From Rhodococcus rhodochrous (GTDB taxonomy: Bacteria; Actinomycetota; Actinomycetes; Mycobacteriales; Mycobacteriaceae), in contig NZ_CP027557.1 of NCBI RefSeq assembly GCF_014854695.1, positions 2,294,001 through 2,358,000 of the forward strand: a stretch of DNA of 64,000 nt. The letters run 5' to 3'. The notes under the pieces were generated by a model. The model had not been told where the DNA came from and searched no databases. It worked only from the letters and a program-made list of their open reading frames with translations. Positions 53,978-62,756 of the stretch are shown here, piece by piece (the first letter of the stretch is position 1; each line of letters starts with the position of its first letter). A program made the position numbers and the translations under genes.

Positions 53978-56317
53978 GTGACCTCGACGAGCGCGGTGCC
54001 ACCGGAGGGAGACGGTCGTCTGTTCTCCCAGATGGCGCACTGGGGCATGTTCTCGGCGCAGGCGCGCGACGGCGAGGTCGTCGCCGTGCAGCCCTACGCC
54101 GGGGACCGCGACCCCTCACCGATCCTGGGGAACATCCCCGGATCGGTGCGGCACCGTGCTCGCATCGCCGGCCCGGCCGTCCGCCGCGGCTGGCTCGAGA
54201 ACGGACCGGGACCGAGCACACGACGCGGCGACGACGAGTACGTCGCCGTCTCGTGGGACGAACTCACCGAGATCCTCGCAGGCGAACTGCAGCGTGTGAA
54301 GGACCGGCACGGCAACCGGGCGATCTTCGGCGGCTCCTACGGCTGGTCCGCCCCGGGCCGGTTCCACCACGCACAGAGCCAGGTGCACCGCTTCCTGAAG
54401 ATGTTCGGCGGCTACACCCGCTCGGTGCACTCCTACTCGCTCGGCGCGACCGGCGTGATCATGCCGCACGTCGTGGGCACCCACTGGAAACTGTTCGCGC
54501 GCTCGACCTCCTGGGAGGTCATCGCCCGCGACACCGATCTGATGGTGTGTTTCGGCGGGATCCCGCTCAAGAACACCGCTGTCAACGACGGCGGCACGAG
54601 CGATCACCCCACCCGCGACGCCCTCGACCGGATGCGAGCCCGCGGCGGACGGATCGTCTCGTTCAGCCCGATCCGCAGCGACGTGCACGGTGAGCACGAG
54701 TGGCTCGCGCCGCGGCCGGGCACCGACGTCGCGATCATGCTCGCCCTCGGCTACGTCCTGGCCACCGAAGGTCTGGCCGACCGCGAGTTCCTCGACCGCT
54801 ACTGCACCGGTTACGACCGCTTCGAGGAGTATCTGCTCGGCCGCACCGACGGCGTCCCGAAGACCCCCGAGTGGGCCGCCGGACTGTCGGGCATCCCGGC
54901 CGGCACCCTCGTCGACCTCGCGCGACGCATGGCCCGCGGCCGCACCCTGGTGTCGGTCACATGGTCGCTGCAACGCGTGCGGCACGGCGAGCAGGCGCCC
55001 TGGGCGGGCGTGACCCTCGCCGCGATGCTCGGTCAACTCGGCGTTCCCGGAGGCGGTTTCGGCCACGGCTACGGGTCGATGAACGAACCCGGTCTCGCGC
55101 CCGTCCCGTATCCGCTGCCCACCCTGTTCCAGGGCAACAACGACGTCGAGGACTTCATCCCCGTCGCCGCGATCTCCGACCTGCTGTTGCGGCCCGGGGA
55201 GCAGTTCGACTACGACGGCCGTCGCCTGACCTTCCCGGACATCCGGCTCGTGTACTGGGCGGGTGGCAATCCCTTCCACCACCACCAGGACATCGGGCGG
55301 CTCCGCCGGGCCCTGCAGCGACCCGACACGATCGTCGTCCACGACCCGTACTGGACGCCGATGGCCAAGCACGCCGACATCGTCGTGCCGTCGACCACGG
55401 CGCTCGAGCGCGACGACCTGACGTGCACGCGCAACGATCCGCTGCTCGTCGCGATGCAGGCCGCCGTCCCGCGCTTCGCCGACGCCCGCGACGACTACGA
55501 CACCTTCACCGCTCTCGCCCACCGCCTCGGCTTCGGCGAGCAGTTCACCGAGGGCCGGACGTCCCGGCAGTGGCTCGAACACCTCTACGAGCAGTGGCGC
55601 GGTTTCGTCCTCGCCGACGACCGGCGCGTCGAGGACCCGCCGCCCTTCGACGACTTCTGGTACGGCGGACCGGTCCGGATGCGGACCGAGGACGATCTGA
55701 CGCTGTTCGAGGATTTCCGGTCCGACCCCGAGGCGAACCCGCTGCGGACTCCCAGCGGACGGCTCGAGATCTTCTCCGCCGACATCGACTCGTTCGGCTA
55801 CGACGACTGTGCCGGGCACCCCACCTGGTACGAACCCGACGAATGGCTCGGCTCCTCGCGGGTCGAACGGTTCCCACTGCACCTGATCGCCAACCAGCCG
55901 GCCACGCGCCTGCACGGGCAGCTCGATCACGGCTCGGTGAGCCAGGCGTCGAAGATCCGTGGCCGCGAACCGATCCGGATGCGTCCCGACGACGCGGCCG
56001 CGCGAGGTCTGGAGGCCGGCGACATCGTCCGCGTCTTCAACGATCGTGGTTCGTGCCTCGCCGGGGTCGTCCTCGACGACGGTCTGCTGCCGAACGTCGT
56101 CCAGCTCGCGACGGGAGCCTGGTACGACCCGCTGGATCCGTCCGATCCCGGATCGATGTGCGTGCACGGGAACGCGAACGTGCTCACCCCCGACGTCGGC
56201 ACATCGTCGCTGTCCCACGGCTGCACCGGGCAGCACGTGCTCGTCGACGTCGAGCGGTTCGACGGCGAGCTACCGCCCATCCGGGCCTACGATCCGCCGG
56301 TAGTCCGGCAGCGCTGA
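53978..56317 (+). CDS. Molybdopterin-dependent oxidoreductase, BisC/TorA-like
   Basis: A 779-residue molybdo-bis-MGD enzyme of the DMSO reductase family, closest by eye to biotin sulfoxide reductase BisC. There is no N-terminal Cys cluster for iron-sulfur and no twin-arginine signal, as in cytosolic BisC. GGSYGWSAPGRFHH and SVHSYSLGATGVIMPHVVG surround the likely Ser ligand of Mo (about residue 150). YWAGGNPFHHHQD and VVHDPYWTPMAKHADIVVPSTTALERDD bind the cofactor. It may reduce methionine or biotin sulfoxides. Starts 1 nt after the chdC stop, making it a fourth gene of the heme operon. Confidence 0.88.
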   Translation: MTSTSAVPPEGDGRLFSQMAHWGMFSAQARDGEVVAVQPYAGDRDPSPILGNIPGSVRHRARIAGPAVRRGWLENGPGPSTRRGDDEYVAVSWDELTEILAGELQRVKDRHGNRAIFGGSYGWSAPGRFHHAQSQVHRFLKMFGGYTRSVHSYSLGATGVIMPHVVGTHWKLFARSTSWEVIARDTDLMVCFGGIPLKNTAVNDGGTSDHPTRDALDRMRARGGRIVSFSPIRSDVHGEHEWLAPRPGTDVAIMLALGYVLATEGLADREFLDRYCTGYDRFEEYLLGRTDGVPKTPEWAAGLSGIPAGTLVDLARRMARGRTLVSVTWSLQRVRHGEQAPWAGVTLAAMLGQLGVPGGGFGHGYGSMNEPGLAPVPYPLPTLFQGNNDVEDFIPVAAISDLLLRPGEQFDYDGRRLTFPDIRLVYWAGGNPFHHHQDIGRLRRALQRPDTIVVHDPYWTPMAKHADIVVPSTTALERDDLTCTRNDPLLVAMQAAVPRFADARDDYDTFTALAHRLGFGEQFTEGRTSRQWLEHLYEQWRGFVLADDRRVEDPPPFDDFWYGGPVRMRTEDDLTLFEDFRSDPEANPLRTPSGRLEIFSADIDSFGYDDCAGHPTWYEPDEWLGSSRVERFPLHLIANQPATRLHGQLDHGSVSQASKIRGREPIRMRPDDAAARGLEAGDIVRVFNDRGSCLAGVVLDDGLLPNVVQLATGAWYDPLDPSDPGSMCVHGNANVLTPDVGTSSLSHGCTGQHVLVDVERFDGELPPIRAYDPPVVRQR

Positions 56318-56349
56318 GTCCTCGCGGCCGAGCACATACGGCCGGATCG

Positions 56350-57318
56350 TCACAGACCGAGGGACGACTGGACCTCGCGCAGGGTGGCCGCGGAGGCGGC
56401 CAGACCTGCCTCCTCCTCCGGCGACAACGGCACCTCGAGCACGGTGTGCGCGCCGCGCGCGTCGACGACGGTGGGAAGCGAGAGGCAGACGTCCTGCAGG
56501 CCGTGCCGCCCGGTCTGCAGCGTCGACACCGCAAGCACCCGGCGCTGGTTCCGCAGCACGGCCTCCACGATGCGGGCACTCGACAGTCCGATCGCGAGAT
56601 TCGTGGCGCCCTTGCCGCGGATGATCTCGTAGGCGCTGCGCACGACCTCCTCGAAGAGTGCAGCGCGGGTCTCCGGACCGAAGACGGGTCGTCCGTCGAC
56701 GGTGAAGGACTCCACCGGCACACCCCCGATCGCCGCGCCCGACCACAGCGCGACCTCCGAATCGCCGTGCTCGCCGACGACGAACACGTGGACGTTCTCG
56801 ATCGCGACGTCGGCACGGTGGGCGAGCAGATACCGCAGCCGGCCGGAATCGAGCACCGTGCCCGACCCGAAGATCCGGCCGTCCGAGATGCCGGTCGCCG
56901 CGATCGCGGCGCGGGTGACGATGTCGACCGGATTGCTGACGAAGACGATCACCGCCTCGGGGGAGACGGACAGCAGGCCGGGAGTCAGGTCCCGTGCCAG
57001 GGCGACGTTCGCCGCCGCGAGATCCAGACGCGACTGGCCGGGATGCTGCTTGGCCCCCGCGGTCACGACGATCAGATCGGAACCGGCGGTGACCGCGATG
57101 TCGTCGCTGCCCTCGATCCGGCACGACGGCGCGAACTGGGTGCCGTGGTTCAGGTCCAGGACCTCCGCGCGCACCTTCGCGGAATTCGTGTCGAACAGCG
57201 CGATGGCGTCTGCCGAACCCCTGAGCAGACACGCATACGCCACCGCGGTACCGACGCTCCCGGCGCCGACGACGGACAGCTTCGTGTGTCGCCGGATTCT
57301 CGTACCCGTCTCACCCAT
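56350..57318 (-). CDS. ldh: L-lactate dehydrogenase
   Basis: A 322-residue NAD-dependent LDH/MDH-family enzyme. Rossmann motif VVGAGSVGTAVAYA (about 17-30), Asp in LFDTNSAK for NAD, and catalytic His in GEHGDSEVALWSG (about 178). In the substrate loop AGAKQHPGQSRLDL, the residue at the specificity position (LDH numbering 102) is Gln, which predicts lactate rather than malate. Convergent with the molybdoenzyme gene, 32 bp apart. ATG 57318. No ortholog sits here in M. tuberculosis. Confidence 0.9.
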   Translation of the reverse strand: MGETGTRIRRHTKLSVVGAGSVGTAVAYACLLRGSADAIALFDTNSAKVRAEVLDLNHGTQFAPSCRIEGSDDIAVTAGSDLIVVTAGAKQHPGQSRLDLAAANVALARDLTPGLLSVSPEAVIVFVSNPVDIVTRAAIAATGISDGRIFGSGTVLDSGRLRYLLAHRADVAIENVHVFVVGEHGDSEVALWSGAAIGGVPVESFTVDGRPVFGPETRAALFEEVVRSAYEIIRGKGATNLAIGLSSARIVEAVLRNQRRVLAVSTLQTGRHGLQDVCLSLPTVVDARGAHTVLEVPLSPEEEAGLAASAATLREVQSSLGL

Positions 57319-57478
57319 GCGAGAAATTGTGGCGTATACCGGCCGCTCGGTCGGTAACCTCGGGCCACATGATTTCGGTCCGCATCGGGACATTCCCTGC
57401 GAGCGGCCGGCCCGACGCGATGGCAGCGACTGCTCGAGGAGATCTACCCGAGCCGACCTGCCGCTGTCGCGTAGCCGT

Positions 57479-57490
57479 TAGCCTCGGGAC
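57479..57490 (+). promoter_or_regulatory. Leaderless -10 element of the HAD gene
   Basis: TAGCCT (57479-57484), six nt, ATG 57491. Confidence 0.5.
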
Positions 57491-58216
57491 ATGGCCGAGA
57501 CTCCCTTCGATGCCGTCCTGTTCGACTTCTCCGGCACCCTGTTCCGGCTCGAGGAGGACGAGAGCTGGCTCGCGGACGTCACCGACCACGAGGGCAGACC
57601 CTTCGACGTGCACCGGCAGGCCGAACTCATGCGGCGGCTGACGCAACCCGTCGGGCAGCCCGTCGAGATGGACGCCGACGAGCACCACGCGTGGACCAAC
57701 CGCGACCGCGAACCGCGCTGGCACCGCGAGGCCTACCTGACGGTGCTGCGCAGGTCGGGCGTGGCCGATCCCGAGCAGGCACAGGCGCTCTACGAGAAGG
57801 TGACCGACCCCGACTGCTGGACCGTCTATCCCGACACCGTTCCCGTCATCGAGGCGCTCGCCGGAGACGGGATCGCCGTCGGCGTGGTGAGCAACATCGC
57901 CTTCGACCTGCGGCCGGCCTTCGCGCGGCTCGGTATCGACGACCTCGTGTCGGTGTTCGCGCTGTCCTTCGAGGTGGGCGCCGTCAAGCCCGAACCGGAG
58001 ATCTTCCGCTACGCCGTCGACAGACTCGGTGTCGACCCGCGACGGACGCTGATGATCGGCGACAGCGAGAAGGCGGACGGTGCCGCCCGGTCGATCGGAT
58101 GTGCGTTCGAACTCGTCGAACCGGCACCGACCACCGAGCGGCACGACGCACTGTGGACCGCGCTGGCCGCGGCCGGGATCACTCCGATGGAACCAGGCGC
58201 AGGGAGATCGAGTTGA
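57491..58216 (+). CDS. HAD-superfamily hydrolase
   Basis: A 241-residue HAD subfamily IA phosphatase-like protein. Motif I is LFDFSGTLF with nucleophile Asp; the usual second Asp (DxDxT) is Ser (DxSxT). Motif II VVSNIAFD, motif III Lys in GAVKPEPEIFRYA, motif IV MIGDSEKAD are intact. The alpha-helical cap includes EHHAWTNRDREPRWHREAY. The substrate is probably a small phosphorylated metabolite. The stop lies 38 bp inside the convergent msrB gene. Confidence 0.87.
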   Translation: MAETPFDAVLFDFSGTLFRLEEDESWLADVTDHEGRPFDVHRQAELMRRLTQPVGQPVEMDADEHHAWTNRDREPRWHREAYLTVLRRSGVADPEQAQALYEKVTDPDCWTVYPDTVPVIEALAGDGIAVGVVSNIAFDLRPAFARLGIDDLVSVFALSFEVGAVKPEPEIFRYAVDRLGVDPRRTLMIGDSEKADGAARSIGCAFELVEPAPTTERHDALWTALAAAGITPMEPGAGRSS

Positions 58217-58607
58217 TGCAGTACCGCTGGTCGGTGGGCGTCGGGTAACCCTCGCCCTCGAAGACATGCCCGAGATGGCTGTGGCACGTCGCGCACACCA
58301 CCTCGATGCGCCGCATGCCCAGCGAGTTGTCCTCGCGCAGGATCACGGCGTCGGAGTCGGCGGGGTCGAAGAACGACGGCCACCCGCAGTGGGAGTGGAA
58401 CTTCTCGGTGCTGCGGAACAGTTCGGCACCGCACGCGCGGCATTCGTAGATGCCCTCGGTCTCGGTGTCGGTGTACTCGCCGACGAAGGGGCGCTCGGTG
58501 CCTGCCTGACGCAACACGGCGAATTCGGCGGGTGTGAGCTTCGCGCGCCATTCCTCGTCGGTGTGGACGACCTTGGGTGCGGGTTCGGATCGAGGAGCAG
58601 ACGTCAT
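58179..58607 (-). CDS. msrB: Peptide-methionine (R)-S-oxide reductase MsrB
   Basis: A 142-residue enzyme reducing methionine-R-sulfoxide in proteins. Zinc is held by CRACG (about 53-57) and CATC (about 102-105). The catalytic Cys is in QRYCINSISLRL (about 132). GWPSFFDP and HLGHVFEGEG are invariant substrate-pocket blocks. ATG 58607 has TAGCGT seven nt upstream (leaderless), and also GGAG close by. Ortholog of Rv2674. The 3' 38 bp overlap the HAD gene. Confidence 0.95.
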   Translation of the reverse strand: MTSAPRSEPAPKVVHTDEEWRAKLTPAEFAVLRQAGTERPFVGEYTDTETEGIYECRACGAELFRSTEKFHSHCGWPSFFDPADSDAVILREDNSLGMRRIEVVCATCHSHLGHVFEGEGYPTPTDQRYCINSISLRLVPSE

Positions 58608-58664
58608 GATCTCCACGCTAACCGCGCTCGGCGCGCGCGTCACGTCTGCACCGGCACGGACGGA

Positions 58665-59915
58665 TCACGTCCGTGCCAGCTGCTTCTCCTCGAGCAGGTG
58701 CGACGGCTCGATGCCGTCCGCCAGGCGCCCTTCGCGCTTCGCGACGAGGTAGCGGTCGAGCAGGACGGCGAAGACGACGATGAGCAGCAGCGACCAGCCG
58801 AAGGTGGTCTTCATGTACTCCGCCGCGCGCCCGGCCTCCACCCACCGGCTCGACAGCCACGAGTCGTAGCTCAGGAAGCCGTAGACGGCGAGCCAGGCGG
58901 GCCAGTTCCGCATCACGGAGTTCGGCAGCAGCACCGTCATCAGCAGCGGGAACAGCATCATCGAGTAGTACATCTGGCCGAGCGATCCGAGCAGGAACGA
59001 AGCGGCGAGCAACACACCACCGGCGGTGCACACGAAGAACACCTCGTCGTGGCGGCAGTAGCGGTAGAGCAACCACACCGACACCGCGACCATCACCGCG
59101 AGCGCCGCCCGCAGACCGAAGATCAGCCAGGCCGGGAGCCCGTAGTACATGCCGTTGCCGACGATCGCGCTGTTGAAGTAGTCGCGGGACTCGAGCAGGT
59201 ACGGCACGGTGTGCTCGACGAACTGCCACGCGTCGACCGACAGGGGCCACGCGATGATCGTCAGCGCGATCGGGACACCCGCGGCGGTGATGAAGACCTT
59301 CCACTGTCCGCGCACGAGCGGGAGCAACAGCAGGGGAGCGAGGATCGGTTTGACGGCGAAGGTCAGGCCGAGCGCAGCCCCCGCCCACAGATCACGTCGT
59401 TTGAGCAGCAGCGTCAGGAACGCGATCTCGCCGAGCAGGACGAGACCGTTGATGTTCGTGAAGACGAGCGTGTTCGTCACCGTCTCGGACGCGAACGCGG
59501 CGAAGACCAGCACCGGCGCGATCGGCGAATCGAGTCGCAGACCGAACATGCGCAGCAACAGATAGAGCGCGACGAGGATCGCGATCGCATTGGCGAGGAT
59601 GAACAACCACCGCGACCGCTCGGGGTCGATCACCGCGATCGGGGCGATCAACAACGTGCCGGAAGGCGGATAGAGGTAGTGGGGATCGACCCACTGGAAC
59701 TCGGCGGTGTACACCGGCCGGCGGTTGAGGAAGGCCAGCGCCGCGTTGTAGACCGGGGTGAAGTCGTCCGTCCGGAACCCGTTGACCGCTTTGATCACGA
59801 CCCGGTGCAGAACCGTCAGTACGGCAAGGGGCCACATCACAGCCTTGACCACCTCGGCGGTCGTGCGTGCGGTCCGGGGTTCGAGACTTCTGAGGAACAC
59901 TACGGCACGGTACAC
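58665..59915 (-). CDS. aftC: Alpha-(1->3)-arabinofuranosyltransferase AftC
   Basis: A 416-residue GT-C membrane glycosyltransferase (Rv2673-like) adding alpha-1,3-linked arabinose branches to arabinogalactan and lipoarabinomannan, with decaprenyl-phosphoryl-arabinose as donor. About 10 transmembrane helices. The early acidic motif FRTDDFTPVYNAA (about 47-59) is the GT-C catalytic loop, and WVDPHYLYPPSG follows. This gene marks the organism as a mycolata member. Same strand as the exported hydrolase homolog upstream; 48 bp apart. Confidence 0.92.
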   Translation of the reverse strand: MYRAVVFLRSLEPRTARTTAEVVKAVMWPLAVLTVLHRVVIKAVNGFRTDDFTPVYNAALAFLNRRPVYTAEFQWVDPHYLYPPSGTLLIAPIAVIDPERSRWLFILANAIAILVALYLLLRMFGLRLDSPIAPVLVFAAFASETVTNTLVFTNINGLVLLGEIAFLTLLLKRRDLWAGAALGLTFAVKPILAPLLLLPLVRGQWKVFITAAGVPIALTIIAWPLSVDAWQFVEHTVPYLLESRDYFNSAIVGNGMYYGLPAWLIFGLRAALAVMVAVSVWLLYRYCRHDEVFFVCTAGGVLLAASFLLGSLGQMYYSMMLFPLLMTVLLPNSVMRNWPAWLAVYGFLSYDSWLSSRWVEAGRAAEYMKTTFGWSLLLIVVFAVLLDRYLVAKREGRLADGIEPSHLLEEKQLART

Positions 59916-59963
59916 CGCGGGCCTGCGGACCCGTGCACACGCCCTGACCCCGGTCGGGGAACG

Positions 59964-61523
59964 TCACGCGGGGCACAGGCTCCCGTTGGGCGGAAGTTCC
60001 CCGCCGGACAGATAGGCCTCCACCCGGGCCTGCACACAACCCGAGTGCAGGACCGCCGAGTAACCGGCACCCTGCCACGACAGCGACGCCCAGGCGATAC
60101 CGCCTGCGGTGAGCACACCGGTCACCGACTCCACGCCGGCATTGCCCACGACGGGGTCCGCGGCCCCCGAGGAGACGAGCACGGGCACGTCGAGCGCCGC
60201 CGGCAGCGGCGGGGGAGGCAGGCTCGGCCACGCCGCACACGCCGTCAGGCCCGTCGCCAGGTCCGCGCCGTACAGCGGATACAGGGTGGACCAGCTCCGG
60301 GCGAGATCGCCCGCGTGGGTCGGGGTCGGCCACCGCTGTCCGTCGCTGCACCGGGCGACGAACTGACCGTCCGTCGAGAGCCTCTCCTCGGCCGCACCGA
60401 CCAGTTCGATGAGCGGCATGACATCGCCGTCCCGCGCGGCTGCGAGGACGTCCGCCACCTCACGGACGCGGGCCTGCAGATCGGCGCGCGGCGTGCCGAG
60501 GACACCCGTCAGCGCCGTGAGGAACGAATTGGCCGAGACCGGCGCGAGATCACCCCCGGTGGCCTGCTCGTGCAGATCCTCGATCGCCGCGCGGGGATCG
60601 TCGCCCAGGGCGCAGTCGAGGGCGGTGCACTGCCGGGCGAAGGCATCGACGGCGGCCTCCGCGCCGCGGGCCTGCGACTCGGCCATGAGTTCGGCGTCGG
60701 CGGTGGCCGCGGCGGGGGAATCGAGGACGAGACGGCCGACCGCGCCCGGATAGGCGGCGGCGTAGGCGAGCGCGACCGTCGCACCGTTCCCCACCCCGAG
60801 GAGACCGATCCGGTCCACGCCCCATGCCTGGCGGAGGCGTTCGATGTCGTCGGCGGCGTGTGATGCGCCGAACATCAGCTGCTGCGGCTGCAGGTAGTCG
60901 GTGCACGAGATGGTCGCCTGACGGCCCAGATCGGCGACACGTTCGGGTGCATCGCCGGTGCGGCCGAATTGTCCGAGATCGCCGAGACCGCGACGATCCG
61001 CGGGAAAGATGCAGTCGATTGCGAGCGAGTTGCCGATTCCGCGCCGATCCACCGCGATGATCGGGCGCATCGTCAGTGCACCGGACATCGGGCCGGTCGC
61101 CATGCCGGTCAGTGCGCGCGTCGACGCGATGTCGGCGCCGGTCGTGAGAACCAGCGGCGCCACGTCGGTGGGGGTGTCGGGCAACCGTGCGCGCATGACT
61201 GCCAGCGGGAAGGTGCCCGCCACGTTGCCGGCCGCATCGATCGGGGCGACGACCTCCGCGCACTCGAGGACGAGACCCTGGGGACCGGGCGGTGCGTCGA
61301 ACGAGGAGAGCGTCTCGTCCGTGCAGTTCCGCCATGCCGGTTCGGCCGACGGCACCGGAAGTTCGGGTACCTCGGTCTCGTCCTGCGGGGTCCTGTCGAC
61401 GGCGATACCGGGATCGTCGCGCACCACGGCGACGTCGGGACGTATCGACGGTCCTGCTCCGCACGCGGTCGACGCCGCGGCAACCGTGATCAACATCGCG
61501 GCGATCACTCCCGATCTGCGCAT
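59964..61523 (-). CDS. Exported alpha/beta-hydrolase lipoprotein lacking the nucleophile Ser (Rv2672-like)
   Basis: A 519-residue secreted lipoprotein. Signal peptide MRRSGVIAAMLITVAAASTAC with lipobox Cys at about 21. The fold is that of the mycobacterial serine protease/TAP-like group: RPIIAVDRRGIGNS, then LLGVGNGATVALAYA where Ser is expected in GxSxG, but the codon is AAC (Asn, about 246). Aspartate in SSGAADPVVGN and late His (LHSGC) remain. It may be non-catalytic or use another mechanism. ATG 61523 is chosen because TGGCAGGCT ends 6 nt upstream; the GTG at 61529 would abut that element. Confidence 0.82.
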   Translation of the reverse strand: MRRSGVIAAMLITVAAASTACGAGPSIRPDVAVVRDDPGIAVDRTPQDETEVPELPVPSAEPAWRNCTDETLSSFDAPPGPQGLVLECAEVVAPIDAAGNVAGTFPLAVMRARLPDTPTDVAPLVLTTGADIASTRALTGMATGPMSGALTMRPIIAVDRRGIGNSLAIDCIFPADRRGLGDLGQFGRTGDAPERVADLGRQATISCTDYLQPQQLMFGASHAADDIERLRQAWGVDRIGLLGVGNGATVALAYAAAYPGAVGRLVLDSPAAATADAELMAESQARGAEAAVDAFARQCTALDCALGDDPRAAIEDLHEQATGGDLAPVSANSFLTALTGVLGTPRADLQARVREVADVLAAARDGDVMPLIELVGAAEERLSTDGQFVARCSDGQRWPTPTHAGDLARSWSTLYPLYGADLATGLTACAAWPSLPPPPLPAALDVPVLVSSGAADPVVGNAGVESVTGVLTAGGIAWASLSWQGAGYSAVLHSGCVQARVEAYLSGGELPPNGSLCPA

Positions 61524-61676
61524 GCGCACAGCCTGCCAGGTTCACCGGCGGGCGCGTGCAACCGGTGGTGGAGCGGCCGATCCGAAGTGTCCTCCCGGTG
61601 CGTGACGTCGAGGTGAACGCCGTGTGAAGTAGGTCGCATTCCGGATTCGAGTGAGGATCCGAGCATGATGCGGTCG

Positions 61677-61688
61677 TACCCTGGGCTA
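61677..61688 (+). promoter_or_regulatory. Leaderless -10 element of zapE
   Basis: TACCCT (61677-61682), six nt, ATG 61689. Confidence 0.5.
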
Positions 61689-62702
61689 ATGCACGAACGT
61701 CTCGTCGACCGCAATCCGGTGGTGCCTGCAGACCAGTTGGTGGCGCAGATGGTGCCCCCCGCGATGTTCGACGAGGTGAGCTTCGAGTCGTACATTCCGG
61801 ATCCGAACGAGCCGAGCCAGGCGGCTGCGGTGAAGACCGCGGCGGAGTTCGTCGGCAAGATCGGGAAGATCCGCGGCGGCAAGCGCGGCCTGTTCGGCCG
61901 TCGCTCCCAGCCGCAGGGTGCCGGCCTCTACCTCGACGGCGGCTTCGGCGTGGGCAAGACCCACCTGCTCGCCTCGATCTTCCACAGCGCACCCGCGCCC
62001 AAGGCCTTCGGCACGTTCGTCGAGCTCACCCACGTCGTCGGCGCCCTCGGGTTCAACAAGGCCGTCGAGGAGCTGTCGAACCACAGCGTGCTGTGCATCG
62101 ACGAGTTCGAACTCGACGATCCGGGCGACACCATGCTCGTCTCGCGTCTGCTGACCGAACTGTCGGCCCGCGGCGTCTCGATCGTCGCGACCTCCAACAC
62201 GCTTCCCGGCCAGTTGGGTGAGGGACGGTTCGCGGCACAGGACTTCCTGCGCGAGATCAAGAAGCTCGCGTCGATCTTCGAGACCATCCGCGTCGACGGC
62301 CCCGACTACCGTCACCGCGACCTGCCGCCCGCACCCGATCCGGTCGACTCGGCCGAGCTCTCCGAGCGCGCCGATGCGATCCCGGGTGCCACGCTCGACG
62401 ACTTCGACGAGCTGTGCGCGCACCTGAGCACGCTGCACCCGTCGCGTTACGGCAAGCTCGTCGAGGGTGTCCCCGCTGTCTTCCTCGAAGGTGTGCACCC
62501 GGCGAAGGACCAGTCGGTGGCCCTGCGTCTGGTGGTCCTCGCCGACCGCATGTACGACGCGAGCATCCCTGTGACGGTCTCCGGCGCCAAGCTCGACGAG
62601 ATCTTCACGTCCGAGATGCTCGCGGGCGGCTACCGCAAGAAGTACCTGCGCGCGACGTCCCGCCTGCTGGCGCTGTCCCGTTTCGAGGTCGCCGCGGGCT
62701 GA
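61689..62702 (+). CDS. zapE: Cell division protein ZapE / AFG1-like ATPase
   Basis: A 337-residue AAA-type ATPase of the ZapE/AFG1 family (Rv2670c-like). Walker A GGFGVGKTHLLAS (about 84-96), Walker B VLCIDEFELDD (about 137), sensor VATSNTLP (about 165). Bacterial ZapE associates with the Z-ring; mitochondrial AFG1 assists protein turnover. ATG 61689 follows the -10 TACCCT by six nt, so the upstream in-frame starts are rejected. Divergent from the exported hydrolase homolog; ribD, present between them in M. tuberculosis, is absent. Confidence 0.92.
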   Translation: MHERLVDRNPVVPADQLVAQMVPPAMFDEVSFESYIPDPNEPSQAAAVKTAAEFVGKIGKIRGGKRGLFGRRSQPQGAGLYLDGGFGVGKTHLLASIFHSAPAPKAFGTFVELTHVVGALGFNKAVEELSNHSVLCIDEFELDDPGDTMLVSRLLTELSARGVSIVATSNTLPGQLGEGRFAAQDFLREIKKLASIFETIRVDGPDYRHRDLPPAPDPVDSAELSERADAIPGATLDDFDELCAHLSTLHPSRYGKLVEGVPAVFLEGVHPAKDQSVALRLVVLADRMYDASIPVTVSGAKLDEIFTSEMLAGGYRKKYLRATSRLLALSRFEVAAG

Positions 62703-62756
62703 TCGGATACCCGGCGCGCGCATGCCCGCCGGGTCGACCTTCACCGCATCATCGGC

